Shown here: positions 32,858 through 40,717 of the stretch, piece by piece
Layout: each line of letters starts with the position of its first letter
How positions within the stretch are numbered: position 1 is the first letter of the stretch
NCBI GenBank assembly: GCA_049664225.1
Contig: JBATEX010000080.1
Location: forward strand, 1 to 64,000
Source: JAUVRX01 sp049664225
GTDB lineage: Bacteria; Acidobacteriota; Thermoanaerobaculia; Multivoradales; JAHEKO01
DNA length: 64,000 nucleotides
Reading direction: 5' to 3'
The notes under the pieces: generated by a model
Told to the model about the DNA's origin: nothing
Databases searched by the model: none
What the model saw: the letters and a program-made list of their open reading frames with translations, nothing else
Translations under genes and position numbers: made by a program

Positions 32858-33361
32858 CTAGCTCTCTGTAGCAGCTTTCAGGTCGCGGGGAGAGAGAACT
32901 CCCGCCGTGGTGGCTTCTCCGGTGACGCAACGTCGGTGGTAGTCGATCTGGCCCAGATGGTAGGCGAGGTGGGCCACGAGATGGACCAGGAAATCTCCGA
33001 CAGTCGGCCGAACACCGGCGATCTCCTGCGGAAATGGACGATCCATTAACTCTTCTTCGAGCTTGGCGAAGGCTGCATCCAGCGCGGCGACAGTTCTGTC
33101 GAGCTCTTTCACCATCTCGGACACAGGGACGTCGCGGCGTCCGAACTCGGCCTCGCGGTCTCGGACGTAGCCCGACTTCCCAAGCTGTGCGCCCACGAAA
33201 TGCTGCAAATTGCCAGCCACATGTAAAGCAACCGTGCCCGCAGTATTTGGCAAACCGGGCAGAGACCGCCAGATGTCCCCCTCGTCCTGATAGGCCAGAA
33301 GCTCGTTCTTCATTCCTCGAAGCTCCCGAACCATGATGTGGTGGATGTGCTCGATGAACAC
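32858..33361 (-). CDS. DinB-superfamily protein
   Basis: 167 residues, a four-helix bundle. Conserved positions include VALHVAGNLQHFVGAQLGKS (first metal His) and FLVHLVAHLAYHLGQIDYHR (H-x-x-x-H-x-x-Q type pair), as in DinB/YfiT/DUF664 metal-dependent proteins. Some family members use mycothiol or bacillithiol; others are damage-inducible without known activity. It is convergent with the MerB-like gene, with 24 bases between their stops. Confidence 0.85.
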   Translation of the reverse strand: MFIEHIHHIMVRELRGMKNELLAYQDEGDIWRSLPGLPNTAGTVALHVAGNLQHFVGAQLGKSGYVRDREAEFGRRDVPVSEMVKELDRTVAALDAAFAKLEEELMDRPFPQEIAGVRPTVGDFLVHLVAHLAYHLGQIDYHRRCVTGEATTAGVLSPRDLKAATES

Positions 33362-33429
33362 GGGTCGGCCTCCTCTCGCGACGACCAGCGCGCAGTCGTT
33401 ACAAAGGTTCTCGACAGTTCTTGCTCGGC

Positions 33430-33813
33430 TTACTCACCTTGAGATGCCAGTCGAATCGTCGCTTTCTGCGATGCGATGACATTGCCGCCTTCCTGACGCT
33501 CGACAGCGTAGGTGACGGTGGTCTCGTCAGGGCTGATCGAAATGGTGAACTCCAAGATGCCACCGGACTGCGTCGACGAGGTCACCCTGGCCGGATCCTC
33601 TCCCTTTGGAAACACAACGGTCGGCGCCGAGAGCATCTCGCCACTCTCGGCGTCCTGGATCTGCGCCGTCACTTCGTAGAGTCCGGCCGCTTCGCTGGAG
33701 GGCTCCAATTCCACCCCCACCGTCAGGCCAGCGGCTTCCACCGATGCTGGTATGACTCCGATAAGTGCTGCGACCATCACCAGGGTGAAGGCACGCGTCG
33801 AGAGTCGGCACAT
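33430..33813 (-). CDS. Exported beta-rich protein, unknown
   Basis: 127 residues. The signal peptide MCRLSTRAFTLVMVAALIGV ends near ASVEA. The mature 100 residues are strands such as LTVGVELEPSSEAAGLYEVT, LEFTISISPDETTVTYAVER and NVIASQKATIRL, an Ig-like fold. No family is recognised. It sits alone between the DinB and acylphosphatase genes on the same strand. It may be a periplasmic accessory protein. Confidence 0.55.
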   Translation of the reverse strand: MCRLSTRAFTLVMVAALIGVIPASVEAAGLTVGVELEPSSEAAGLYEVTAQIQDAESGEMLSAPTVVFPKGEDPARVTSSTQSGGILEFTISISPDETTVTYAVERQEGGNVIASQKATIRLASQGE

Positions 33814-33863
33814 GATCTATCTCCTTTTCAACTTGCTTCCAACCGTCTCGCCGACAACATGGA

Positions 33864-34139
33864 TCAATGTCGGACTCCAAAGTTGGAAAACTCGTCGTCA
33901 TAGTCCAGGTCTTCCACCCGCACATGGCGTACCACAGCCAGAGGGGGACCCTCTCCCGCCCACGCGATCAGAGTATCCACCGCAGCGGCTTCGCCCTCGG
34001 CGACGATCTCAACCGAGCCGTCCGGCAGATTCCGGGCGTACCCGCGGACTCCAAGCAGCTTCGCCTCCTGCATCGTGTTGGCTCTGAACCAGACACCCTG
34101 CACGCGGCCCATCACGATTGCCTTGACCTTCTTCATCAT
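33864..34139 (-). CDS. Acylphosphatase
   Basis: 91 residues. VKAIVMGRVQGVWFRANTMQ holds the phosphate-binding loop with catalytic Arg, and GVRGYARNLPDGSVEIVAEG holds the catalytic Asn. The length and fold fit the family. It hydrolyses acyl phosphates such as carbamoyl or 1,3-bisphosphoglycerate in the cytoplasm. GAGGG lies before the ATG at 34139; a second ATG follows directly. The longer open frame upstream overlaps the neighbouring gene and is unlikely to be used. Confidence 0.93.
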   Translation of the reverse strand: MMKKVKAIVMGRVQGVWFRANTMQEAKLLGVRGYARNLPDGSVEIVAEGEAAAVDTLIAWAGEGPPLAVVRHVRVEDLDYDDEFSNFGVRH

Positions 34140-34231
34140 GGATCGACCCTCAAAGAGGATTTGGCGAACGATAGCACCTCGGGTACCCAGCCCCGAATCG
34201 ACACATTGGATCAGTTGCCGGAAGCGGCGCT

Positions 34232-34483
34232 CTAGGAACGACTGGCCAGGGTGTTGTAGAGCCAAGCAAAGATGGCGCCCCCGATCGCACCATCCACCAG
34301 GCCCCAGATCAGACCCATCACACTACCAGCTGCATGGAGGCCGTAGCCTCGGTAGATCTGACCAATAAAGGTCGTGCGGTCCGACGGACCATCGAGGATG
34401 ATGATCCACCAGGTCACCATGAACAGCCCCAGTCCCAACAGGAGTCCACAGGTGATCGCGAATGCCCTGACATCTAGTTTCAT
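34232..34483 (-). CDS. Small two- to three-helix membrane protein (holin-like family)
   Basis: 83 residues. Helices are AFAITCGLLLGLGLFMVTWW and GSVMGLIWGLVDGAIGGAIF, followed by AWLYNTL. The sequence matches a widespread bacterial family annotated as 'bacteriophage holin', but there is no phage gene nearby, so lysis is not implied. AAGGAGG precedes the ATG. The physiological role is unknown. Confidence 0.65.
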   Translation of the reverse strand: MKLDVRAFAITCGLLLGLGLFMVTWWIIILDGPSDRTTFIGQIYRGYGLHAAGSVMGLIWGLVDGAIGGAIFAWLYNTLASRS

Positions 34484-34567
34484 GGCGTCCTCCTTGTAGA
34501 CAGCCTACTCCAACCGAGCCCTCTCGCGTTCAACGACAGACGACACGCCCAACCTGCCCACCGGATC

Positions 34568-35218
34568 TCAGTCCACCTGATCTGCGCCGACCTCCAGCGC
34601 CAGTTCTTGCAGGTAGGCGATCATGAACTCCGTTCGCCGCATGGCTTCTTTGCGCCCCGAGTCGGTCTGCATTCTCTCGCCCAAGAGGAGCAGCTTGGTG
34701 TAGAAGTGATCGATCGTGAAGGCTGAATCTTCGGGATCTCGCCCCTCGCAGAAGGGATCACCCATGTCGTAGAGGGGGCGATCCAGGCTGCCTCCCAGCA
34801 TCAAGCACCGGGCGATTCCGATGGCACCCAGTGAGTCGAGTCGATCCGCATCCTGAACGACCTTGGCTTCGATCGTCTGGGGATGGATTCCAGCCGAGAA
34901 GCTGTGGGCGACGATAGCGTGCTCGATCTCGTCGAGGCTGGTCGGATCGTAGCCCTCGGTCTGGAGCCACTCACGAGCCGTCCGGGCCGCCATCGTAGAG
35001 GCAGTCGATCTGTCGGGGGACTTCTTGGGGACGACTACGCAATCGTGCAGCCAGGCTGCAGGCAAGACCACTTCGAGCCTGGCTTCTTCGGTCTCCGCTA
35101 GTTGCAGCGCGTTGGCCACTACCCGTCTCACATGGTCCATCCCATGAGCCGGATCGGTTTCTACCCGGTCCTGCAAGAAACGCTCGAAAAGGCCCTCCCA
35201 TCGATCCCGATCCAGCAT
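34568..35218 (-). CDS. HD-domain phosphohydrolase (YedJ-like)
   Basis: 216 residues. The metal ligands are visible: His in DPAHGMDHVRRVVANALQLA, the H-D pair in LPAAWLHDCVVVPKKSPDRS, and Asp in VVQDADRLDSLGAIGIARCL. The active site sits in residues 20-130; the C-terminal helices (HFYTKLLLLGERMQTDSGRK) are typical of YedJ/PDEase-type members. The substrate is probably a nucleotide or small phosphate ester. An AGGAG-like site (AAAGGAGC) is upstream of the ATG. Confidence 0.88.
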   Translation of the reverse strand: MLDRDRWEGLFERFLQDRVETDPAHGMDHVRRVVANALQLAETEEARLEVVLPAAWLHDCVVVPKKSPDRSTASTMAARTAREWLQTEGYDPTSLDEIEHAIVAHSFSAGIHPQTIEAKVVQDADRLDSLGAIGIARCLMLGGSLDRPLYDMGDPFCEGRDPEDSAFTIDHFYTKLLLLGERMQTDSGRKEAMRRTEFMIAYLQELALEVGADQVD

Positions 35219-35274
35219 GGAGCTCCTTTCAACGGTTCGGTCGTTCTAGCGAGTCGAGACCAGACCACCCTCGA

Positions 35275-35961
35275 CTACATTCCCTGCAGATAGGTTGGGC
35301 CGCCCAGTTGCTCCATCTGGCGCAAGATCCAGCCGGCTCTTTCTTCCACATACGGGGATGGCCGGCCCGGGGACATCCGCTTCGGGCTCGGCAGCACGGT
35401 CGCCATCAGAGCCGACTCCCGTGCACTCAGCTGCGAGGCCGGTTTGCCGAAGAAGGTCTGAGCGGCGGCTTCGGCTCCGAAGATTCCGGGACCGAACTCG
35501 GCCACATTCAAATACACCTCGAGAATTCGCTGCTTCGGCCAGAGAATCTCGAGGAAAAGGGTGAGATAGGCCTCGATTCCCTTGCGAGCCAAGCTTCTGC
35601 CAGGCCAGAGAAAGAGGTTCTTGACGACCTGCTGTGAGATCGTACTGGCGCCTCGCCCCTTGGAGCCTTCCTCCTCCAGGGCAGACCGGATCGACTCGGT
35701 GTCGAAGCCACGGTGCTCGGGAAACTTCTGGTCCTCTGCCGCTACGACCGCTATGGGCAGGTGAGGCGAAATCGACTCCCACGAGACCCACTGCTGATCG
35801 ATATCCGTACCTTCACCCCGGGCCCGCATCATGAAAGCGCTATCCGGCGGCTCGAGCCAGCGCCAAGGCAAGACGATCAGGAACGGTAAGCCGATAGCCA
35901 GCACGACGATCGAGCCCAATGCGCGCGGCCAGAGCTTTCGGCGCCGGTCCTTCCGACTCAC
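35275..35961 (-). CDS. mtgA: Monofunctional peptidoglycan glycosyltransferase
   Basis: About 228 residues. One membrane anchor (ALGSIVVLAIGLPFLIVLPW) is followed by the GT51 domain: IAVVAAEDQKFPEHRGFDTE with the catalytic Glu, RGASTISQQVVKNLFLWPGR, RILEVYLNVAEFGPGIFGAE, and LMATVLPSPKRMSPGRPSPY. It polymerises lipid II glycan strands on the periplasmic face. The GTG at 35961 is chosen because GAGG precedes it and it follows the upstream stop by 10 bases; an ATG at 36030 would overlap the upstream gene. Confidence 0.93.
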   Translation of the reverse strand: MSRKDRRRKLWPRALGSIVVLAIGLPFLIVLPWRWLEPPDSAFMMRARGEGTDIDQQWVSWESISPHLPIAVVAAEDQKFPEHRGFDTESIRSALEEEGSKGRGASTISQQVVKNLFLWPGRSLARKGIEAYLTLFLEILWPKQRILEVYLNVAEFGPGIFGAEAAAQTFFGKPASQLSARESALMATVLPSPKRMSPGRPSPYVEERAGWILRQMEQLGGPTYLQGM

Positions 35962-35971
35962 GACTCGGTCC

Positions 35972-36298
35972 TCAATCGGTTCGAGGCTGTGAGAATTCGA
36001 GAAATTCGATTGGCGCCCCGTCATCGACAATGAAGGCTACGGTGACGCCTTCTGAAGGGCTGTTGGGCTCGATCAGAAGCTCTTTACCAGCGATGGCCGT
36101 CGTGAGATCGGGCACCTCGAAGGCGACGTGGGGAACTCTCTTTACAAGGTCTGGGACTGGGCTATCGTCCTCGAATCTCATCCATTCGATGCCGAACGGA
36201 CCACGATCGAAGCTCGAGACGTACACCTTGAAAGCGGGCAGATACTCCTCGTCGTCTCGTTTCTCTTGAGTCGGAATCCCGATGTGGTGGTACTTCAT
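35972..36298 (-). CDS. VOC/glyoxalase-like small protein
   Basis: 108 residues, one betaalphabetabetabeta module pair. KYHHIGIPTQEKRDDEEYLP begins with the paired-His strand typical of VOC proteins; RVPHVAFEVPDLTTAIAGKE and VTVAFIVDDGAPIEFLEFSQ hold the second set (an acidic ligand in I-E-F-L-E). A metal-dependent lyase or binding role is possible. The ATG at 36298 is selected by homology. It is in one operon with mtgA (10-base gap). Confidence 0.75.
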   Translation of the reverse strand: MKYHHIGIPTQEKRDDEEYLPAFKVYVSSFDRGPFGIEWMRFEDDSPVPDLVKRVPHVAFEVPDLTTAIAGKELLIEPNSPSEGVTVAFIVDDGAPIEFLEFSQPRTD

Positions 36299-36349
36299 TC
36301 CCGGCACCATTCTCGGCATCCTCCCCGGTCCTCTCGGCCAGCTTCCGGC

Positions 36350-36934
36350 TCAGTCGACGCCGTAGAACTCCTCGACGATCTCGAGCGTCGGCCTCGAGAC
36401 GACGACATACGAGGGAAGCCCGAGCCGCCTCCAGAGGCGGAATCGATCTTCGGGGGTGGGCTCGGAGACCAGTAGCGAGATCACCGCTCCATGAGTCACG
36501 ATTGCCAGCGTCTCATCGGGAAACTCTTCGAGCACACCCTCGACGGCTGCGGCGAATCGCGCCCGTGCTTCTTCGGCCGTTTCGGATCCCATCACGACTC
36601 GGTCAGGCTCGGCGAAGAACCGCCGGAAGGTCTCTTGATAGGCCTCCAGGCCGACGAATCCGAGTCCTGTGCGATCGATCTCCTGCAAATCCGGCCGGAC
36701 AATATGAGTGCGGGTCAGCTGGGACGCCACGAGCTCTGCCGTCTCCACTGCCTTCGGCTCATTGCTGGAGACGATCCGAGCGAGATCGAAGCGCCGAAGC
36801 TTGTCCGCCAGAGGAGCGCACCGCTTGCGCCCTTCCTCGGACAGCTTCCAGAACCGCGACTCCGCCTGAATCTGCATCTCCGGTAGAGAGTGCTTGACTA
36901 GGACGAGTCTTGATTGTCTGTCGCGATCAGTCAC
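36350..36934 (-). CDS. Histidine phosphatase family protein
   Basis: 194 residues from GTG. SRLVLVKHSLPEMQ holds the phospho-acceptor His, with Lys in place of the common R-H-G. ARIVSSNEPKAVETAELVAS carries the second phosphate-binding Arg region, and ETLAIVTHGAVISLLV the second His. Broad-specificity phosphatases of the PhoE/CobC group have this layout. The K-H-S replacement of R-H-G is noteworthy and could alter phosphate binding. The start is inferred from homology, as ATGs lie downstream of the active site. Confidence 0.82.
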   Translation of the reverse strand: MTDRDRQSRLVLVKHSLPEMQIQAESRFWKLSEEGRKRCAPLADKLRRFDLARIVSSNEPKAVETAELVASQLTRTHIVRPDLQEIDRTGLGFVGLEAYQETFRRFFAEPDRVVMGSETAEEARARFAAAVEGVLEEFPDETLAIVTHGAVISLLVSEPTPEDRFRLWRRLGLPSYVVVSRPTLEIVEEFYGVD

Positions 36935-36966
36935 GGCGATAGGCCGAATCCTCGACGTGACGCCCC

Positions 36967-37629
36967 TCAGGAGCCGCCGAGAGGAATCACGTAGAAGAGC
37001 ACGGCGAAGAAATGAAATACGCTGCCGGCCAGGACGAACAGGTGCCAGATGGCGTGGTGATACGGCATCCGACGCCAGGCATAGAAGGCGACACCACCCG
37101 TGTATGCCAGGCCGCCGAGTAGGAGCAGCAGCAGACCTCCGGGAGCAACCGCAGAGAGCATCGGCTTGGTCGCGACCACCACGACCCATCCCATGGCGAC
37201 GTACAAAGCCACCGAAACGACAGTCCACTTTCGCAACATGGTCACCTTGAAGACGATGCCCAGGGTGGCGATGCCCCAGACGACGCCAAAAAGGGACCAG
37301 CCCCATGGCCCACGCAGATTCACCAGCATGAACGGCGTGTAGGTTCCCGCAATGAGAAGGAAGATCGCACAGTGGTCGAAAACCCGCAGAATCGACTTCG
37401 CCCGAACCGTGGGCACGCTGTGGTAGAGCGTCGAGGTCAAGTAGGAAAGGACCAGTGTCGCACCGAAGATGCTGCAGCCAACGATGTGCCAGGCGCTACC
37501 GCGCAGGGCTGCAAACGCAACCAGCGTTGCCAGCCCAGCTATGGCGAGGAGCAGGCCAACACCATGCGTGATGCTGTTGGCAATCTCTTCAGCCGGGCTG
37601 TACCGCACGACTCTGGCTCGCATGCTCAT
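36967..37629 (-). CDS. Hemolysin III / PAQR-family membrane protein
   Basis: 220 residues with seven membrane helices. The conserved metal-site segments are ITHGVGLLLAIAGLATLVAF, LTSTLYHSVPTVRAKSILRV with FDHCAIFLLIAGTYTPFMLV, and MPYHHAIWHLFVLAGSVFHF. Ser, His and Asp in S-T-x-x-H, D-H and the final H-x-x-x-H are the zinc ligands. PAQR proteins may hydrolyse amide lipids (ceramidase-like) or affect membrane homeostasis; bacterial function is unsettled. Confidence 0.9.
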   Translation of the reverse strand: MSMRARVVRYSPAEEIANSITHGVGLLLAIAGLATLVAFAALRGSAWHIVGCSIFGATLVLSYLTSTLYHSVPTVRAKSILRVFDHCAIFLLIAGTYTPFMLVNLRGPWGWSLFGVVWGIATLGIVFKVTMLRKWTVVSVALYVAMGWVVVVATKPMLSAVAPGGLLLLLLGGLAYTGGVAFYAWRRMPYHHAIWHLFVLAGSVFHFFAVLFYVIPLGGS

Positions 37630-37675
37630 CTATCGAAGTCTATCCCAGTGTACAGATAATCTGCGTCGTCAACGC

Positions 37676-38371
37676 TCATATACCAGCTAACTCCACGAGA
37701 CTCCTGAGATCGGGGACCTCCAGATCGGGCGAGCATCGAGTGGGTTGGGCCACCCCAATCCCCGGACATCGGCTCGGCCGATTCACCCAGACGGTGGTGA
37801 AACCCAGCTGTTTGGCCGGGGCATGATCATGAAAGAGACTTTGGGCCACATGCAGTACCTGCTCTTGCGGTACCTGGAGGCGCTCCAAAGCAACTCGAAA
37901 GTTCAAGAGTGACGGCTTATAGCTCTCGACCTGCTGGGCCGTGATGACTTCGTCGAAGTCGACTCCCAAGCCCGCTTCCGTCGCGGCGAAAAAGTCATCA
38001 TCGATATTGGACAGGATGACGAGCTCGAAACCCATTTGCAGGCGCTGCAGAGCTTCGACACTGTCGGCAAACGGCGGCCACACTCCGACCGACTCCGGCA
38101 GCGCCAGCAGGTCGGCCTCGGACGGAGTGAATCCCAGCTCGTGCCCCATGCCATCCATCACTCCCATCAGGATCTGCTTGTAGGGCTTATAGGCATCGGC
38201 CTCCTGCTCCGCCTCGAGTCGGGCGTACAACTGCAGTATCTCGGCCTCTTCAATGGTGATCCCGTGGCTCTCCAACACGGGATGGACGGCAGACAGGATT
38301 CCCGTCTCCCAATCAATGATCGTGCCGTAGCAATCGAACGTCAGGTGAGAGAACTTCTCGAACTCGATCAT
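37676..38371 (-). CDS. HAD hydrolase, haloacid dehalogenase type II-like
   Basis: 231 residues. HLTFDCYGTIIDWETGILSA holds motif I (nucleophile Asp then acid/base Asp region). FELVILSNIDDDFFAATEAG is motif II. QQVESYKPSLLNFRVALERL contains the motif III Lys, and VAQSLFHDHAPAKQLGFTTV is the motif IV area. The family removes halide from 2-haloacids, but many members act on phosphate esters. Its ATG overlaps the stop of the upstream gene (ATGA). Confidence 0.88.
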   Translation of the reverse strand: MIEFEKFSHLTFDCYGTIIDWETGILSAVHPVLESHGITIEEAEILQLYARLEAEQEADAYKPYKQILMGVMDGMGHELGFTPSEADLLALPESVGVWPPFADSVEALQRLQMGFELVILSNIDDDFFAATEAGLGVDFDEVITAQQVESYKPSLLNFRVALERLQVPQEQVLHVAQSLFHDHAPAKQLGFTTVWVNRPSRCPGIGVAQPTRCSPDLEVPDLRSLVELAGI

Positions 38372-38667
38372 CGCAGTAGTCGCTGGGGCCGTGAGCCGGG
38401 AACTCGCTTCACTTCGCCTCGGGACTCGAGATCCAGTTTCACGGTGGTCGTGTACCAGGAGACCGAGCCCAGATTCTCGAGTTTGTCGGCGGGAAGATGC
38501 TCACGGACCCGACCCGGGAGCTCCTTGAAGAGGAGCCCTTCTCCAGACTTGGGAACCGCAGTCAAGATTGCCTGGCGAACAGCTTCGTACTTCCAGTGGT
38601 CGATCGCCGGCATGGACTTCGTCGGATCAGGATGGCGGATTTGAACTCGCTTCTCGCTCTTGCTCAT
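38368..38667 (-). CDS. DUF6958-like small protein
   Basis: 99 residues. KRVQIRHPDPTKSMPAIDHW, then KYEAVRQAILTAVPKSGEGL, then LFKELPGRVREHLPADKLEN, with SWYTTTVKLDLESRGEVKRV at the end, looks like a winged-helix-type DUF found next to DUF5655 proteins. It overlaps by 4 bases with both the gene before it and the HAD gene after it, so the three are one translation-coupled operon. The function is unknown. Confidence 0.7.
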   Translation of the reverse strand: MSKSEKRVQIRHPDPTKSMPAIDHWKYEAVRQAILTAVPKSGEGLLFKELPGRVREHLPADKLENLGSVSWYTTTVKLDLESRGEVKRVPGSRPQRLLR

Positions 38668-39227
38668 GATGCCTCGTATACCCTCTTCATCCAGGCGACG
38701 AGCTCCAGATTCACCTCGCCGGCAGCGCTCAGACGGACCCTGTGAGAGACCATTGCATTGAAGCTCCCTGAAGCCTCGAGGCGCTCGGTAGGCTCGGCAC
38801 CTTTGAGGTTGATTCCCACATCGACCCGGGTCTTCGTGGAGGGCTGAATGATCCCGAACTGCTGATTGCGTCTCAGGCTCACATAGGCCTTCTTGGGAGC
38901 GATCTCGACGTCCGGCCCGAACTTCGAGATCTCGGCGATCAGGGCGTCGTAGACGGGGCGCAAATCCGCTTTGGCTCCAGAGTATTGGCTCTCGACCAGT
39001 TCGTTCTCCGTCGGCTGATGCTGTCCAGCCCGCAGGGTCTCGTGGGCCACCATATTCGCGTACCCGTGGGTCATGCCGTGGTTCGATTTCAAGAGCTTGA
39101 CGATCTGACCGTGCTTCTCGAGCCCGCTGGCCCTGGTGATCTCGAGCCAACCAGCCAGGTCCTTGCCCGTCTTGCCTTCGAGATTGGCGATCATCGAAGC
39201 TGCCATTTCCTCGGGGGTCTTTGCCAT
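38664..39227 (-). CDS. DUF4287 plus DUF5655 domain protein
   Basis: 187 residues. The N-terminal DUF4287 segment is TPEEMAASMIANLEGKTGKD, LAGWLEITRASGLEKHGQIV, then KLLKSNHGMTHGYANMVAHE. The C-terminal DUF5655 part is DALIAEISKFGPDVEIAPKK, AYVSLRRNQQFGIIQPST. GGAGG lies before the ATG at 39227. It begins 48 bases after the lpdA stop and starts a three-gene coupled unit. The biochemical role is unknown. Confidence 0.82.
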   Translation of the reverse strand: MAKTPEEMAASMIANLEGKTGKDLAGWLEITRASGLEKHGQIVKLLKSNHGMTHGYANMVAHETLRAGQHQPTENELVESQYSGAKADLRPVYDALIAEISKFGPDVEIAPKKAYVSLRRNQQFGIIQPSTKTRVDVGINLKGAEPTERLEASGSFNAMVSHRVRLSAAGEVNLELVAWMKRVYEAS

Positions 39228-39274
39228 AGGGAGTCCTCCTGCTATTTCGTGTTCAGCCAGCGACTTCAACTCAC

Positions 39275-40696
39275 TCAGGCGCCGCTCTTCTTCGGCACGT
39301 AGAGATCCGTGATGGTGCCTTCGAAAGCCTCGGCAGCTAGGGCGACCGTCTCTGAGAGGGTGGGGTGCGGATGGACGGTGAGGCTCAGATCGGCCGCTTC
39401 ACAGTCCATCTCGATGGCCAGTGCGATCTCGGCTATCAGATCGCCCGCATTCGGACCCACGATTCCCGCCCCTAAAACCCGCTTCGTCATGGGGTCGAAG
39501 AGGATCTTGGTCAGGCCATCACTTCTTCCCATCCCCAGGGCGCGCCCACTCGCGGACCATGGGAACACACCCTTCTCGTAGGTCACGCCCTGCGCCTCGG
39601 CTTCGGTCTCGGTCAACCCAACCCAAGCGATCTCGGGATCCGTGTAGGCCACAGAGGGTATGACCCGCGCATCGAAGCCACTCTTGAGCCCCGCGGCCAC
39701 CTCCGCCGCCACCTTGCCTTCGTGGGTCGCCTTGTGGGCCAGCATCGGCTGGCCCGTCACATCGCCTATGGCGAAGATGTGGGCCACGTTGGTGCGCTGC
39801 TGCGAATCGACCGCGATGAAGCCTCGTTCGTCAACCACCAGGCCCGCTTCTTCGGCACCGATTCGATCTCCGTTGGGTCGCCTGCCCACCGACACCAGCA
39901 CCTTGTCGAAGGTCGTCGGCTGCGGAGCCTTTTCACCCTCGAAGGTGACTTTGAGACCGCTCTTGAGGGCCTTGATTCCAGACACCCTGGTCTCGAGGTA
40001 GATCTTGGCCTTGTAGCGACGCTTCAGCCGACGCTCGAGCGGCTTGACGAGATCCGGGTCGCAGCCAGGAATCAACCGATCGAGCATTTCGACGATGGTG
40101 AGCTGCGAGCCCAACGCACCGTAGACCATGGCCATCTCGAGCCCGATGATGCCGCCACCGATGACCAGCAGGCGCTTCGGAATATCTTGCAACTCCAGGG
40201 CTCCGGTCGAATCGATCACCCGCGGGTCCTCATAGGGGACACCCGGAATCTCGACGACTCGGGATCCGACGGCAACGATAGCGCTCTCGAAACGAATCGT
40301 CTTTGTTTCCGTTCCCGCCTCGACGGTGAGGGCGTTGGCCGAGGTGAATCGGCCTTCGCCTTGGATTACTTCTACCTGCCGCGCCTTGGCGAGGGCACTC
40401 AGCCCCTTGGTCAGGCGATCAACGACTGACTGCTTGAAGTCGCGTATTTTGTCGAGATCCAGCTTCGGCTTTCCGAAGACGACTCCGTGCTTGTCCAGAT
40501 CGGCCGCCTCTTCCATGACCCGGGCCACATGGAGCAGTGCCTTTGACGGTATGCAGCCGACGTTCAGGCAGACCCCTCCGAGCCTGGAGTGACGCTCGAC
40601 GAGAACCACTTTCTTGCCGAGATCAGCAGCCCTGAAGGCCGCGGTGTAGCCTCCGGGTCCGCCACCGAGAACGAGGACCTCTGCGCTTTCATCCAT
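39275..40696 (-). CDS. lpdA: Dihydrolipoyl dehydrogenase (E3)
   Basis: 473 residues. The FAD-binding start is LVLGGGPGGYTAAFRAADLG. The redox disulfide is in GGVCLNVGCIPSKALLHVAR, the NAD motif in LLVIGGGIIGLEMAMVYGAL, and the C-terminal base in LTVHPHPTLSETVALAAEAF. It reoxidises the lipoyl group of the pyruvate dehydrogenase complex. It is the last gene of the operon, 21 bases after aceF. Confidence 0.97.
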   Translation of the reverse strand: MDESAEVLVLGGGPGGYTAAFRAADLGKKVVLVERHSRLGGVCLNVGCIPSKALLHVARVMEEAADLDKHGVVFGKPKLDLDKIRDFKQSVVDRLTKGLSALAKARQVEVIQGEGRFTSANALTVEAGTETKTIRFESAIVAVGSRVVEIPGVPYEDPRVIDSTGALELQDIPKRLLVIGGGIIGLEMAMVYGALGSQLTIVEMLDRLIPGCDPDLVKPLERRLKRRYKAKIYLETRVSGIKALKSGLKVTFEGEKAPQPTTFDKVLVSVGRRPNGDRIGAEEAGLVVDERGFIAVDSQQRTNVAHIFAIGDVTGQPMLAHKATHEGKVAAEVAAGLKSGFDARVIPSVAYTDPEIAWVGLTETEAEAQGVTYEKGVFPWSASGRALGMGRSDGLTKILFDPMTKRVLGAGIVGPNAGDLIAEIALAIEMDCEAADLSLTVHPHPTLSETVALAAEAFEGTITDLYVPKKSGA

Positions 40697-40717
40697 GCCA
40701 GTTCCCTCAATCCGTTG

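Noticed and set aside
36935..37306. N-terminal extension of the histidine phosphatase frame into the hemolysin III gene
   Set aside because: The extension is a shadow of the membrane protein gene; homology begins at SRLVLVKHS.
38368..39150. 260-residue minus-strand ORF across the DUF6958 and DUF5655 genes
   Set aside because: Only its last 99 residues are protein-like; the rest is a shadow of the DUF4287/DUF5655 gene in another frame. The ATG at 38667 is the real start.
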